The notes under the pieces are model-generated. The model worked only from the letters and a program-made list of their open reading frames with translations, was not told the DNA's origin and searched no databases. A DNA stretch of 59,623 nucleotides. It comes from Fimbriimonadaceae bacterium. Lineage in GTDB: Bacteria; Armatimonadota; UBA10988. Of this stretch, positions 1 through 9,689 are shown in pieces. Position 1 is the first letter of the stretch. Each line of letters starts with the position of its first letter. The stretch covers positions 1-59,623 of the forward strand of contig JADZEX010000047.1 of assembly GCA_020850355.1 (NCBI GenBank), written 5' to 3'. The position numbers and the translations under genes were made by a program.

Positions 1-13
1 CCGCCCACCAAAT

Positions 14-45
14 GGTCCTGACCCCTTAAAAAAGGGGTCAGGACC
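14..45. repeat. Palindrome A (REP-like hairpin)
   Basis: Perfect 14-bp inverted repeat, GGTCCTGACCCCTT at 14-27 and its complement at 32-45, with a 4-nt A loop. It closely resembles palindrome B at 164-201; both share the core TGACCCCTT. Palindromes of this type are scattered in many environmental genomes, where they behave as REP-like or RAYT-mobilised elements. No RAYT transposase gene lies in this window, so that link is inference. Confidence 0.75.
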
Positions 46-163
46 CAATACCGCACCCCTGGGCTCGGTGGCGATGCTCGGACGTCGTCCTGCAGCGGCG
101 ATCTTGGCGGTAGCCGGCGCGCGAACGCGACTATCGATGAGCCGTCCCACATGCCACCGAAAT

Positions 164-201
164 CGGGTCTGACCCCTTTTCTGAAAAAGGGGTCAGACCC
201 G
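164..201. repeat. Palindrome B (REP-like hairpin) upstream of ftsH
   Basis: Perfect 17-bp inverted repeat, CGGGTCTGACCCCTTTT at 164-180 and its complement at 185-201, with loop CTGA. It ends 10 bp before the predicted -35 box of the ftsH promoter. On RNA it would form a strong hairpin, so it could also terminate transcription entering from upstream. The 118 bp between palindromes A and B hold no gene that I can support. Confidence 0.75.
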
Positions 202-210
202 TTTGTTGCG

Positions 211-239
211 TTGCGGGGGAGCAGGGCGGATGGTATACT
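211..239 (+). promoter_or_regulatory. Putative ftsH promoter
   Basis: TTGCGG at 211-216, a 17-bp spacer, then TATACT at 234-239 with an extended TG at 231-232. The predicted start near 246 gives a leader of about 25 nt before the GGAGGT-GTG start of ftsH. The same TTGCGG-N17 arrangement occurs in front of the trp leader. Confidence 0.6.
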
Positions 240-270
240 GGAGGTGGGTTGGCGACGGCTGGAGGTGGTG

Positions 271-2165
<1,895 letters not shown>

Positions 2166-2169
<4 letters not shown>

Positions 2170-3119
2170 CCCGCTCACCGCTGCTGGCGACGGCCGCGCT
2201 GTTGTTGCGGCAGGGCTCGCTGGAGCAGGCCGCCGCGGTGCTGCAGGAGGCCCTCGCGAGCGGCGCCGACCCGGCCGCGACGCAGCAGTTGCTGGGGGAG
2301 CTGTACCTCGAACAGCAACAGCCCGAGCTGGCCCGCCACGCCGCCCTGCAGGCCCTCGCCGCCGAGCCCGGCCACCCCGCCGCGGCGCGTTGTCTGGCGC
2401 TGGCCCACGACCAGCTTGGGCAGCGGCAGGAAGCCCTGAGCACGCTGCTCGGTGTGATCGACCGCGACCCGGCCGCCACCGTCTGTTACCTCGATGCGGC
2501 CCGCCTGCTGCGCGAACTGGGGCAGGTCGAACAAGCCGTGGCGCTGCTACAGCGGGGCCGCCAGGCCGTGCCGACCGCGGCCTGGGAGCTCGACCAGGCG
2601 GTGCTGGAGTTGTTGGCCGCCGAAGGGCTGCACGGGCCGTTGCTGGCCGCTGCCGAAGCCCTCCTGGCCGAGCTGCCCGACGACCTGCGGGCGTTGGAAC
2701 ACCTCGCCGCCGCCGCCGCCGAGCGGGGGCAGTACGGCCTGGCGCGTCAGACGCTGGAGCGGCTGATGACCCTGGCACCGCAAATGGCGGTCTACCACCT
2801 GCGCCTGGCCGGGCTGTTCCGTGAGACGGGCCTGCTGGACCGCGCCGTGCTGGCCTTCGAGCATCTCGCCGAGCTGGCGCCCGACGCGGCCGTGCGGCGC
2901 GAGGCGCGGGAGGCACTCCACCACAACGACGCGGCGCAGGTGCCGGTGGTGCTGCTGCTGGCGCGGGAGTCTGCGGTCTTCCGGCGCGAGTTGCGTCACG
3001 ACGCGGCCACCGCCCTGGCCGCCCGGGGGTTCGGCCTTTCACGGGAGGCCCTGGGACAGCTCCGCGGCATTCTCGGTGAGCTTGACACGCGGCCCGGCGA
3101 GCGGGCCCGGTACCACTGA
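2166..3119 (+). CDS. TPR-repeat protein, possible FtsH partner
   Basis: 317-residue Ala/Leu-rich protein made almost wholly of helical tetratricopeptide-like repeats (for example motifs LRQGSLEQAAAVLQEAL and LRELGQVEQAVALLQ). There is no signal peptide, so it should be cytoplasmic. The GTG start overlaps the ftsH stop by 4 nt. TPR proteins are scaffolds for protein contacts; an adaptor role for FtsH is inference from position alone. The C-terminal quarter (about 250-317) loses the repeat pattern. No enzyme motif is visible. Confidence 0.8.
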
Positions 3120-3121
3120 TC

Positions 3122-3952
3122 ATGATCCTCGCCGGTCAGCCGGTGCAGTTCGGGCAACGCACCCTGGTGATGGGGATCCTCAACCTGACGCCCGACAGTT
3201 TCGCCGGCGATGGGCTGGCCGGCGACGTCACGGCGGCCGTCGCGCAGGCCCGGCAGTTCGTCGCTGACGGGGCCGATCTGCTGGATCTGGGCGGCGAATC
3301 GACCCGGCCCGGGGCGGCCGAGGTGACGGTCGATCAGGAACTCGCCCGCGTCGTCCCGGTGCTGCGCGCCGTGCGGCAGGCCGTCGACGTGCCGCTGTCG
3401 GTCGATACGCGCCGCGCGGCGGTGGCGGCCGCGGCGCTGCAGGCTGGGGCCGATCTGGTCAATGACGTGACCGGCCTGACCGGCGACCCGGCGATGGCGG
3501 GCGTGGTCGCGGCGGCCGGGGTGCCGGTGGTGCTGCAACACATCCAGGGCACGCCCCAGACGATGCAGGCCGACCCGCGCTACGAGGACGTCGTCGAGGA
3601 TGTGCGGCGCGGACTGGCGGAGCGGCTGGCCCTGGCGGCGGCCGCCGGCATCGCGCGGGAGCAATGCTTACTCGATCCCGGCATCGGCTTCGGCAAGCGG
3701 CTGGAGCACAACCTGCGACTGCTGCGCCGGCTCGGCGAGCTGCAGACGCTGGGCTGTCCGCTGCTGGTGGGGCCCTCGCGCAAGAGCTTCCTGGGCCAGA
3801 TCCTCGACCTGCCGGTGCACGAGCGCCTGGAGGGCACCGCCGCGGCCGTGGCTTGGTGCGTCGCGCAGGGCGTGGCCGTGGTGCGGGTGCACGATGTGCG
3901 GGCGATGGTGCGGGTGGTGCGGGTCTGCGACGCGATTCGAGTTGGGGCCTGA
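3122..3952 (+). CDS. folP: Dihydropteroate synthase
   Basis: Condenses p-aminobenzoate with 6-hydroxymethyl-dihydropterin pyrophosphate in folate synthesis. The 276-residue TIM barrel shows the pterin-binding signatures MGILNLTPDSF (17-27) and GGESTRPGA, then a D(x)NDVTG strand, DPGIGFGK and the GPSRKSF loop. The usual MHMQGTP segment reads LQHIQGTPQTMQ. The start is ATG 2 nt after the TPR stop; no strong Shine-Dalgarno is seen, so it is probably coupled. It is followed by folK, the enzyme of the preceding pathway step, which supports the call. Confidence 0.97.
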   Translation: MILAGQPVQFGQRTLVMGILNLTPDSFAGDGLAGDVTAAVAQARQFVADGADLLDLGGESTRPGAAEVTVDQELARVVPVLRAVRQAVDVPLSVDTRRAAVAAAALQAGADLVNDVTGLTGDPAMAGVVAAAGVPVVLQHIQGTPQTMQADPRYEDVVEDVRRGLAERLALAAAAGIAREQCLLDPGIGFGKRLEHNLRLLRRLGELQTLGCPLLVGPSRKSFLGQILDLPVHERLEGTAAAVAWCVAQGVAVVRVHDVRAMVRVVRVCDAIRVGA

Positions 3953-3987
3953 CGGTTTACGCCGCGGCCGGACAGGGGTATGCGTTG

Positions 3988-4497
3988 ATGGGAGCCACCA
4001 CGCGCGCCGCGCTGATCGGCCTGGGTTCCAACCTGGGCGACCGGCTGGCCTACCTCCAGCAGGCCGCCCGGGCGCTGGCGACCTGGCCGCAGGTCGGCTG
4101 GCGCGGCGGCAGCAGCATCTACGAGTCGCCGCCGCTGGGACCGGTCGAGCAGGGGCCGTTCCTGAACGCCGCCGCGCTGATCGAAACGGCGCTGGCGCCC
4201 GCGGAGCTGCTGGCGGTGCTGCTGGCGATCGAGCAACGGCTCGGTCGGGTGCGGTTGCAGCGCTGGGGCCCGCGGACGATTGACCTGGACTTGCTCTGGC
4301 TGGATGGCGTCACCGTCGCCGAGCCCGACCTGCAAGTGCCGCATCCGGGTCTGGCCGAGCGCGCGTTTGTGCTCTTGCCAGTGGCGGAACTGCGCCCGGG
4401 GCTGCGGCTGTCCGATGGTCGGACCGCGCGGCAGGCGGCCGAGGAGATGGCTGACGATGCCTGTCTTCGAGTACCAGGCGCGACGCTCGACGGGTGA
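3988..4497 (+). CDS. folK: 2-amino-4-hydroxy-6-hydroxymethyldihydropteridine pyrophosphokinase
   Basis: HPPK transfers pyrophosphate from ATP to hydroxymethyl-dihydropterin, making the FolP substrate. The 169-residue protein shows GLGSNLGDR near the N-terminus, NAAALIET and the diagnostic RWGPRTIDLDLL, then the PHP loop VPHPGLAERAFVL. ATG at 3988 has AGGGGT about 9 nt upstream. The open frame continues upstream, but those codons overlap folP and do not look like HPPK. The last 41 nt overlap the next gene, an unusually long overlap even in this compact run. Confidence 0.95.
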   Translation: MGATTRAALIGLGSNLGDRLAYLQQAARALATWPQVGWRGGSSIYESPPLGPVEQGPFLNAAALIETALAPAELLAVLLAIEQRLGRVRLQRWGPRTIDLDLLWLDGVTVAEPDLQVPHPGLAERAFVLLPVAELRPGLRLSDGRTARQAAEEMADDACLRVPGATLDG

Positions 4498-5650
4498 GCC
4501 GCTGGACGGCACGATCCTCGCCGATGACGAGGCCGAGGCGCGGGAGCTGCTGCGCGCCAAGGGCCTGCAGCCCGACCAGGTCTACCCCCGCGGCCACCGG
4601 CCGGCGCCGGAGCAGGTGGCGGCCCACGCCGTAGTGGCGCGGCCGCTGCGGCGGATCGGCAGCCACGAGCGGCTGCTCTTCTGGCGCCAGGCGGCGCAGG
4701 CGATGACGGCCGGGCTGGGGCTGGCGCGGACCTTTGGCCTGCTGGCCGGCAACCGTGGCGCCCTGGGACGGTTCGCTGCCGAGGTTGCGCCGACCGTCGG
4801 CAGCGGCACGCCGCTGACCGTGCAGTTGCAGGAGCGCCCCGATCTGTTCACGCCGCTCGAGCTGGGCCTGGTGCGCGCCGGCGAGGTTTCGGGACGGCTT
4901 GATCTGACCCTTGCCAAGCTGGCCGAGCATTACGAGCGCGACCTGGCTCTGCGACAGCGCCTGCGTGGTCCGCTGGCGTACCTCGGCTGCGTCGGCACGC
5001 AGTTCCTGATCACGGCCTTCGTGGTGCTGGTGGTGGCGCCGCTGCTGGCGACTCGGGGCAGCGGCGAGGGGGCCTCGTTGGCGGCGCGCGCCTGGGCCTT
5101 CGGCCTGCCGCTGCTGGCGGTCGGCGGCGCGATTTGGCTGGTGCGGGCGGTCCATGCCGGCAGCCCGGCGGTGCGCGCCGGGGTGGACCGCCTGAAGCTC
5201 GGCCTGCCGCTGCTCGGCGGCCTCACCCGCACGCTCTGCCTGGCGCGCTACACGCAGGTCCTGGGACGGCTGGTCGAGGCCGGCCTGCCGCTGGGCGAGG
5301 CCTGCGAGGTGGCCGCCGGCGCGTCTGGCAACCTGCACCTCAGCGACCGCCTCCGACAGGTCGCCCGCGCGGTGCGGGCAGACCAGCCGTTGTCGGTGGC
5401 GCTGCAGGCGACGGGCTGGCTGCCGCCGCAGGCGATTCAGATGGTGATCACCGGCGAAGAGGTCGGATCGACGGACCAAATGCTGTTGAAGTTGTCTGAG
5501 TACTACGAGGGCGAGGCAGCCGCCGGGATCCTCCGCACGGCGACGGTGGGAACCGTGTTGGGGTTCCTGGTGTTGGCCCTGGCCGTGGGCCTGTTCGCGA
5601 TCCGGTTCTTCGCCGGTCTGTACGGCGAGGCCCTGCAGTTGGCCGAGTAG
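4457..5650 (+). CDS. Type II secretion / type IV pilus inner-membrane protein (GspF/PilC family)
   Basis: 397-residue member of the T2SSF family, the inner-membrane platform of secretion and pilus machines. The N-terminus MPVFEYQARRSTGEPLDG is typical. Two T2SSF repeats follow, each with a helical bundle and a membrane segment (about 175-200, 215-235 and a C-terminal helix near 360-385), and the motifs GEVSGRLD and GEEVGSTDQ are in place. ATG at 4457 has GAGGAG about 10 nt upstream and lies inside the end of folK. No pilin, GspE or GspG gene is nearby, so the rest of the machine must be elsewhere. GspF and PilC cannot be told apart by sequence alone. Confidence 0.88.
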   Translation: MPVFEYQARRSTGEPLDGTILADDEAEARELLRAKGLQPDQVYPRGHRPAPEQVAAHAVVARPLRRIGSHERLLFWRQAAQAMTAGLGLARTFGLLAGNRGALGRFAAEVAPTVGSGTPLTVQLQERPDLFTPLELGLVRAGEVSGRLDLTLAKLAEHYERDLALRQRLRGPLAYLGCVGTQFLITAFVVLVVAPLLATRGSGEGASLAARAWAFGLPLLAVGGAIWLVRAVHAGSPAVRAGVDRLKLGLPLLGGLTRTLCLARYTQVLGRLVEAGLPLGEACEVAAGASGNLHLSDRLRQVARAVRADQPLSVALQATGWLPPQAIQMVITGEEVGSTDQMLLKLSEYYEGEAAAGILRTATVGTVLGFLVLALAVGLFAIRFFAGLYGEALQLAE

Positions 5651-5654
5651 CACG

Positions 5655-6752
5655 ATGCGCGGAGCGATGGACTACTACAGCATGCTGGGAGTCTCGCGCC
5701 AGGTCAGTGGCGAGGACCTCAAACGTCGCTACCGCCAACTGGTGCGGACGGCGCATCCCGACCTGGCGGCCGACCCCGAGGGCGCGCACGAGCGGTTCAT
5801 TTTGCTGGTCGAGGCCTACCGCGTGCTCAGCGACCCGGTCCGCCGGCGGGCCTACGACGCGATGCAGGATGTCGAGCCGCCCCGCCGGACGCAGTCGGCG
5901 CAGGTGGTCGAGCAGATCGAGGACTGGTTCCGCCACGCCGTGCACCGGCTGGAAGCCGGCGACCTGGCCGCGGCCAGCGCGCAGTGCCGCAAGATACTGG
6001 CCCTCGACCCGCGCCACGCCGCCACCCATGCGATGATGGGCGACATCCACAGCCGGCGTGAGGAGTGGGACCAGGCGCTGGTCTGCTACAGCTCAGCGGT
6101 CAGCGCCGCCCCGCGGAATCCGACCTACGCCTACAAGCTGCGCGCCGCGGCCGGGGCCGGGCAGCAGCAGCGGGCCGCCGCGGAGCGCCGCGAGCGCGCC
6201 GCCGCGCATCGCCAGCGGGCCCTCGAAGCGCTCAACGCGAAGCACGACTTCGCCGTCTACAGCACCCTGCTGGCCGGTGCCTGGCTGGTGCTGCTGCTGG
6301 TCTGGGTGCTCCGCGACCCGGGTCCGGCGGTGGTCTGGCTGCCGCTCCCGCGCAACGTCGCGCTGGCCGCGCTGGGCTGTGGCCTGGTGCTGGGGTTCGT
6401 GCTGGGCATCAACCGCTGGCCGCGCCCCGGCGACGCCGCCGACCCGCCGCGCCGGGCGCTGCTGGTAACGATTGGCCTGACCCTGGTCAGCGCGCTGCAG
6501 TTCTATCTCGGCCTGGCCGGGTACGTCCTGCTCTCGTTTGTCCGCGAGCGACTGGTGCCGCGCTTCACGGTGGCCTTTGCGGCCTCCCTGGCGCTGGTCC
6601 TGGTCCTGGCCGGCCTGGCCCTGGTGGCCGACCCCGAGAGCCGGCAGACCAGCCTCAGCACCGCGGCCTGGAGTGGCAACCTGGTGCTGCCCGCGGTGCT
6701 CCTGGGCCATGGTCTGGGCCGCCTCGGGCTACGCCCGGCGCGGACCGCCTGA
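5655..6752 (+). CDS. DnaJ-domain, TPR-containing membrane protein
   Basis: 365-residue protein. Residues about 5-75 form a J domain with the HPD motif (RTAHPDLAAD) that stimulates DnaK ATPase. Residues about 95-165 hold TPR-like repeats (LEAGDLAAASAQCRKIL, REEWDQALVCYSSA). From about 200 on there are four to five hydrophobic helices. There is no zinc-finger or C-terminal substrate domain, so this is a J-domain co-chaperone tied to the membrane rather than a true DnaJ. Start is either ATG 5655 or ATG 5667; the second gives the typical MDYYSMLGVS start. It is the last rightward gene of this run. Confidence 0.85.
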   Translation: MRGAMDYYSMLGVSRQVSGEDLKRRYRQLVRTAHPDLAADPEGAHERFILLVEAYRVLSDPVRRRAYDAMQDVEPPRRTQSAQVVEQIEDWFRHAVHRLEAGDLAAASAQCRKILALDPRHAATHAMMGDIHSRREEWDQALVCYSSAVSAAPRNPTYAYKLRAAAGAGQQQRAAAERRERAAAHRQRALEALNAKHDFAVYSTLLAGAWLVLLLVWVLRDPGPAVVWLPLPRNVALAALGCGLVLGFVLGINRWPRPGDAADPPRRALLVTIGLTLVSALQFYLGLAGYVLLSFVRERLVPRFTVAFAASLALVLVLAGLALVADPESRQTSLSTAAWSGNLVLPAVLLGHGLGRLGLRPARTA

Positions 6753-6759
6753 CCCGCGG

Positions 6760-7251
6760 TCAAGTGCTCTGCAGCGCCACGATCACCGCCAGCACCAGGG
6801 CCATCAGCGAGACCAGGCCGACGATGCTGCCGGCGCAGCCCGCCTTCTTGGGTGCGCCGCCGACCAGCCGGGCCCCCGCCGTTTCGGGATCGAAGCCGCT
6901 CGGCCAGACCGTCCGGCCGTTGTAGGTGGTGGCCTTGAGCACCGCGCCGCTCAGCGCCGCCCCGCGCAGCGAGGCGTCCTGCAGCTTGGCTCCGCTGAGG
7001 TCGGCGTTGGCCAGGAAGGCGCCGTCGAGGTTGGCGCCCGTCAGGTCGGCGTCGCTCAGGTCGGCGTCCTGCAGCGCCGCGCCCTGCAGGTCGGAGCCCG
7101 CCAGGTTGCAGCGCGCCAGGTTGCAGGTGCTGAGGTCGAAGCCCCGCAGGTTGGCTTGCGGCAGTTGCCGCCCGGACAGGTCCTTGCCGCTGAAGGAGCT
7201 GCCCTTCATGTTGACCAGCGAGGTGCCGTCGAGAGCGCAGATTTCTGGCAT
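6760..7251 (-). CDS. Pentapeptide-repeat protein with C-terminal membrane anchor
   Basis: 163-residue protein. Residues about 20-110 are A(D/N)LxX pentapeptide repeats (for example ANLRGFDLSTCNLARCNLAGS and ADLSDADLTGANLDGA) that should fold as a right-handed quadrilateral beta helix. A single hydrophobic helix at the extreme C-terminus (SIVGLVSLMALVLAVIVAL) gives a tail-anchored topology. The family has no single function; some members mimic DNA or protect gyrase, but nothing here shows that. It lies 100 bp downstream of trpG on the same strand. It converges with the DnaJ-like gene, leaving a 7-bp gap. Confidence 0.85.
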   Translation of the reverse strand: MPEICALDGTSLVNMKGSSFSGKDLSGRQLPQANLRGFDLSTCNLARCNLAGSDLQGAALQDADLSDADLTGANLDGAFLANADLSGAKLQDASLRGAALSGAVLKATTYNGRTVWPSGFDPETAGARLVGGAPKKAGCAGSIVGLVSLMALVLAVIVALQST

Positions 7252-7351
7252 CGCCGTGACCTTCCCCCTGTTGGGCTCGTTACCCGTTGGCTCCGACGAC
7301 CAAACCCGCGCCGCGGTTCGGACCAGCCGCAGAATCCGCGGCGGCCGGCCG

Positions 7352-7915
<564 letters not shown>

Positions 7916-7918
7916 GGC

Positions 7919-9394
7919 TTACTCCAGGCCGCTCTCGGCCAGCTCCAGAGCGCGCCGGATCGCCAGCGCTTTGCTGCAGGACTCCTCGTACTCGGCGCTC
8001 GGGTCGCTGTCGGCCACCACCCCGCCGCCGGCCTGCCAGTAGCAGACGCCGTCCCGCAGCACCGCGGTGCGGATGGTGATGGCGGTGTCCATGCTGCCGC
8101 TGTAGCTGAAGTAGCCGATCGCCCCGCCGTAGGGCCCGCGGCGGGTGGGCTCGAGTTCGTCGATGATCTGCATCGCCCGGATCTTCGGCGCCCCGGTCAG
8201 GGTGCCGGCCGGGAAGGCGGCCCGCAGCACGTCGAACTTGTCGCAGTCGGCGCGCAGCCGGCCGGTGACGTTGCTGACGATGTGCATCACGTGCGAGTAG
8301 CGCTCGATCACCATCAACTCGTCGACGCTGACGCTGCCGTACTCGGAGACCCGCCCCAAGTCGTTACGGCCGAGGTCGACCAGCATGATGTGCTCGGCCA
8401 GCTCCTTCTCATCGGCCAGCAGTTCGGTGGCCAGGGCCTCGTCCTCGGCGCTGGTCCGGCCCCGCCGCCGGGTGCCGGCGATCGGCCGGGTCCGCACCAG
8501 GCCGTCCTGCTCGGTCACCAGGATCTCCGGCGAGGCGCCCGCGAGGTGGATGTCGCCGAGCCGCAGGTAGAACATGTAGGGCGACGGATTGATGCTGCGC
8601 AGCGCCCGGTAGACATCGAACGGTGCCGCGCTGGTAGCCGCGCTGAAGCGCTGCGAGGGGACCACCTGGATGATGTCGCCGGCGGCGATGTACTCCTTGG
8701 CGGCCAGCACCATCTGCTCATACTCGGCCCGCGACAGGTTGCTACCCACCTCCAGGCTGTCCGCGCGCTCTGGCTTGACCCGCGCCGGCAGCGGCGCCCG
8801 GAGCCGCTCCAGGACGCCCTCAATCGCCTCGCAGGCCGCGTCGTAGGCGGCGTCGGGGTCACCGCCGACCCGGGCCATCGCGACCACCTTGGCCCGGTTC
8901 AGGACGCGGTCGAAGACCAGGCAGGTGCCCGTGATCAGGAAGCAGGTGTCGGGCAGTTGCAGGTCGTCGTCGCAGGTGTCGGGGAGCTTCTCGAAGAACC
9001 GCACCAGGTCGTAGCCGAGGTAGCCGACGGCGCCGCCGATGAAGGGGGGCAGGTCGCCGTGCGGTACATAGGTGGCACTCCCCATGGCGGCCTGGATCAC
9101 GTGCAGCGGGTCCTCGTCGGCGGCCAGGTGATGCTCCTCCAAGTGGTCGCCCCGCTGCAGGGTCACCAGGCGGCCCTTCGAGGTCACGACCAACGTCGGC
9201 TCGGCCCCCAGGAACGAATAGCGGCCGATCTGCTCGCCACCGGTGACGCTTTCGAGCAGAAACGCGTAGGGCGCCTCGCCGAGCTTCTGGAATGCCGAGA
9301 CGGGGGTCTCGAGGTCGGCCAGGATCTCGTGGTAGACCGGAATCAGGTCGCCTTGCTGCGCCAACTCCCGGAAGCCGGCGCGGTCGGGTGTCAT
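7919..9394 (-). CDS. trpE: Anthranilate synthase component I
   Basis: Chorismate-using subunit that makes anthranilate, the first committed step to tryptophan. The 491-residue protein has the feedback-inhibition motif LLES near residue 50 (AFLLESVTGGEQIGRYSF). The chorismate-binding domain has PIAGTRRRG, DLGRNDLGRV, SHVMHIVSNVTG, FPAGTLTGAPK and GGGVVADSDP. I place the start at ATG 9394, which has AGGGAG 8 nt upstream; an in-frame ATG 45 bp further up would add a non-homologous tail. It is transcribed from a promoter near 9608-9636 through the trpL attenuator. Confidence 0.96.
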   Translation of the reverse strand: MTPDRAGFRELAQQGDLIPVYHEILADLETPVSAFQKLGEAPYAFLLESVTGGEQIGRYSFLGAEPTLVVTSKGRLVTLQRGDHLEEHHLAADEDPLHVIQAAMGSATYVPHGDLPPFIGGAVGYLGYDLVRFFEKLPDTCDDDLQLPDTCFLITGTCLVFDRVLNRAKVVAMARVGGDPDAAYDAACEAIEGVLERLRAPLPARVKPERADSLEVGSNLSRAEYEQMVLAAKEYIAAGDIIQVVPSQRFSAATSAAPFDVYRALRSINPSPYMFYLRLGDIHLAGASPEILVTEQDGLVRTRPIAGTRRRGRTSAEDEALATELLADEKELAEHIMLVDLGRNDLGRVSEYGSVSVDELMVIERYSHVMHIVSNVTGRLRADCDKFDVLRAAFPAGTLTGAPKIRAMQIIDELEPTRRGPYGGAIGYFSYSGSMDTAITIRTAVLRDGVCYWQAGGGVVADSDPSAEYEESCSKALAIRRALELAESGLE

Positions 9395-9475
9395 CTGCTT
9401 CGCTCCCTTCAAGCCCAGCGCGCCGCGGCGCGCGGCCACCTCACCTGGGGCAGTTCCCGCGCCGCCTGGAAAGCG

Positions 9476-9506
9476 AAAACCACGGGTCCCGCTGTGGTCC
9501 CGTGGT
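9476..9506 (-). terminator. trp attenuator: intrinsic terminator
   Basis: On the minus strand ACCACGGG (9506-9499) pairs with CCCGTGGT (9486-9479) across a 12-nt loop and is followed by TTTT (9479-9476). The competing antiterminator arm GTCCCGTTGT (9543-9534) can pair at 9 of 10 positions with ACCACGGGAC (9506-9497), the left arm of this terminator. That is the classical arrangement of a transcription attenuator, and it lies between the leader peptide and trpE. Confidence 0.85.
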
Positions 9507-9547
9507 CTGTCTTCACGCTCAAGTCAACGCACGACAACGGGACGCAC

Positions 9548-9601
9548 TCAGGAAGTGCGCCACCACCAGCGGCCCTGCAGTGCGGGTCGTGCCGTCGTCA
9601 T
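9548..9601 (-). CDS. trpL: trp operon leader peptide
   Basis: 17-residue ORF MTTARPALQGRWWWRTS with three consecutive Trp codons at positions 12-14, ending 153 nt upstream of trpE. Its stop lies by a small hairpin (CGCACT 9559-9554 with AGTGCG 9548-9543), and the antiterminator and terminator follow. When charged tRNA-Trp is scarce, a ribosome stalled on the Trp codons should favour the antiterminator. The predicted transcription start is at or within one base of the ATG, with no Shine-Dalgarno possible, so the ORF is probably read from a leaderless RNA, as known for rhizobial trpL. Confidence 0.88.
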   Translation of the reverse strand: MTTARPALQGRWWWRTS

Positions 9602-9607
9602 ACAGGC

Positions 9608-9636
9608 GTTATACCACGTGGCGACAGCGACCGCAA
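9608..9636 (-). promoter_or_regulatory. Putative trp operon promoter
   Basis: On the minus strand TTGCGG (9636-9631), a 17-bp spacer and TATAAC (9613-9608). The -10 box ends 6 nt before the trpL ATG at 9601, placing the start at or next to the A of that ATG. This is the basis for calling the leader leaderless. Confidence 0.7.
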
Positions 9637-9661
9637 GGGCAGCCCATGGGATCGCGCGCTG

Positions 9662-9670
9662 TGCTAGACT
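9662..9670 (+). promoter_or_regulatory. Putative extended -10 promoter of the phosphorelay gene
   Basis: TGC-TAGACT at 9662-9670; no convincing -35 box is seen. The predicted start near 9677 falls next to the GGAGG of the gene at 9690, so the leader is very short. The same nonamer TGCTAGACT occurs upstream of the ATPase gene on the other strand at 43061-43069. This promoter faces away from the trp promoter about 30 bp off. Confidence 0.45.
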
Positions 9671-9689
9671 CGTGGCTGGAGGCAGCCTG

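Noticed and set aside
151-270. Upstream ATG 151 as the ftsH start
   Set aside because: It reads through palindrome B and the promoter, while GTG 271 has GGAGGT at good spacing.
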